A program made the translations under genes and the position numbers. DNA of 64,000 nt from Nitrospinae bacterium bin107 (GTDB lineage: Bacteria; UBA8248): NCBI GenBank assembly GCA_002238965.1, contig MPNJ01000003.1, forward strand, positions 1-64,000, written 5' to 3'. This document shows positions 63,814 to 64,000 of the stretch, piece after piece (positions within the stretch are counted from its first letter, which is position 1; every line of letters begins with the position of its first letter). The notes under the pieces are model-generated. The model did not search any database, was not told the origin of the DNA, and saw nothing but the letters and a program-made list of their open reading frames with translations.

Positions 63814-64000
63814 ATGGCTCATCAACGCGCCGTGAGCACGAGACGTTCCCGAACATCCGCCTTGACGCCGGACACAGAAGCCATGAAATCCCAGACGAGA
63901 ATTTTCTCATGTCTTGTGGATGACTTTCTGAAAACCGATTCGCTCATCGTTCCGACTACGGAGAATCTCAGGCTGGTCATTTCCCGCATGGCGGAGAGGA
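63814..64000 (+). CDS. Partial gene running off the right edge, unknown product
   Basis: Open from ATG 63814 (or ATG 63883, MKSQTRIFSCLVDDFL) to the window end with no stop. It starts 8 bases after the hydrolase stop. The visible 62 residues show no recognisable family. Confidence 0.5.
   Translation, partial: MAHQRAVSTRRSRTSALTPDTEAMKSQTRIFSCLVDDFLKTDSLIVPTTENLRLVISRMAER

Overview
The window is a GC-rich bacterial chromosome segment with lower-GC accessory patches. It carries about 50 protein genes, three tRNA genes (two Pro, one Arg) and an unusually heavy load of small intergenic palindromic repeats. A Gram-negative envelope is indicated by lgt, periplasmic HtrA, SurE-Pcm and an NlpD-like lipoprotein. 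The catabolic gene content (tricarboxylate transporter, acyl-CoA dehydrogenase, MmgE/PrpD, fumarylacetoacetate hydrolase, LLM oxidoreductase) and a candidate selenoprotein suggest a heterotroph from a deltaproteobacterium-like or Tectomicrobia-like lineage. This is inference; no taxonomic marker in the window settles it.

Layout. 0.4-3.5 kb: tctCBA tripartite tricarboxylate transporter (minus strand). 3.8-6.8 kb: a thioesterase, then moeA-mobA-ridA. 7.0-9.6 kb: HtrA protease, then a DUF3179 gene interrupted by an in-frame TGA that is best read as selenocysteine. 9.6-10.8 kb: repeats and lgt. 10.9-14.4 kb: an AT-richer accessory patch with a trypsin-like protease bearing about eleven helical repeats, two overlapping HEPN-like genes and a small membrane protein. 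14.4-17.2 kb: a dense field of repeats around a cyclase gene. 17.2-21.7 kb: a five-gene catabolic cluster. 21.9-25.7 kb: M23 peptidase and secA. 25.8-28.3 kb: LLM oxidoreductase and MmgE/PrpD. 28.3-32.9 kb: a DtxR-type regulator heading a ferric-iron ABC transporter. 33-37.4 kb: ROK kinase, DUF3047, glycerate kinase and a divergent AcoX-type kinase. 37.4-43 kb: a GldA/GldF/GldG-like ABC operon ending in DUF4340, preceded by a good promoter that overlaps a CIRCE-like operator. 44-53.5 kb: amine-oxidase-like flavoprotein, amidase, DinB, hydroxyacid dehydrogenase, FecR-like protein, O-acetylhomoserine sulfhydrylase with a CoA-binding protein, surE-pcm. 54-64 kb: a RAYT transposase, a second O-acetylhomoserine sulfhydrylase, hydrolases, a LysM/M23 lipoprotein, apt, tRNA-Arg, an AT-rich stretch of unknown genes, and a hydrolase followed by a truncated gene at the right edge.

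The most notable signals are: (1) the DUF3179 candidate selenoprotein, in which the gene's own second half has Cys at the position of the in-frame TGA and a plausible bacterial SECIS hairpin follows it; (2) a RAYT transposase with GTAG-headed palindromes upstream and inside its own reading frame, plus related REP and REPIN copies scattered through the window; (3) a CIRCE-like heat-shock operator in front of an ABC transporter operon rather than a chaperone gene; and (4) the protease plus HEPN accessory patch.
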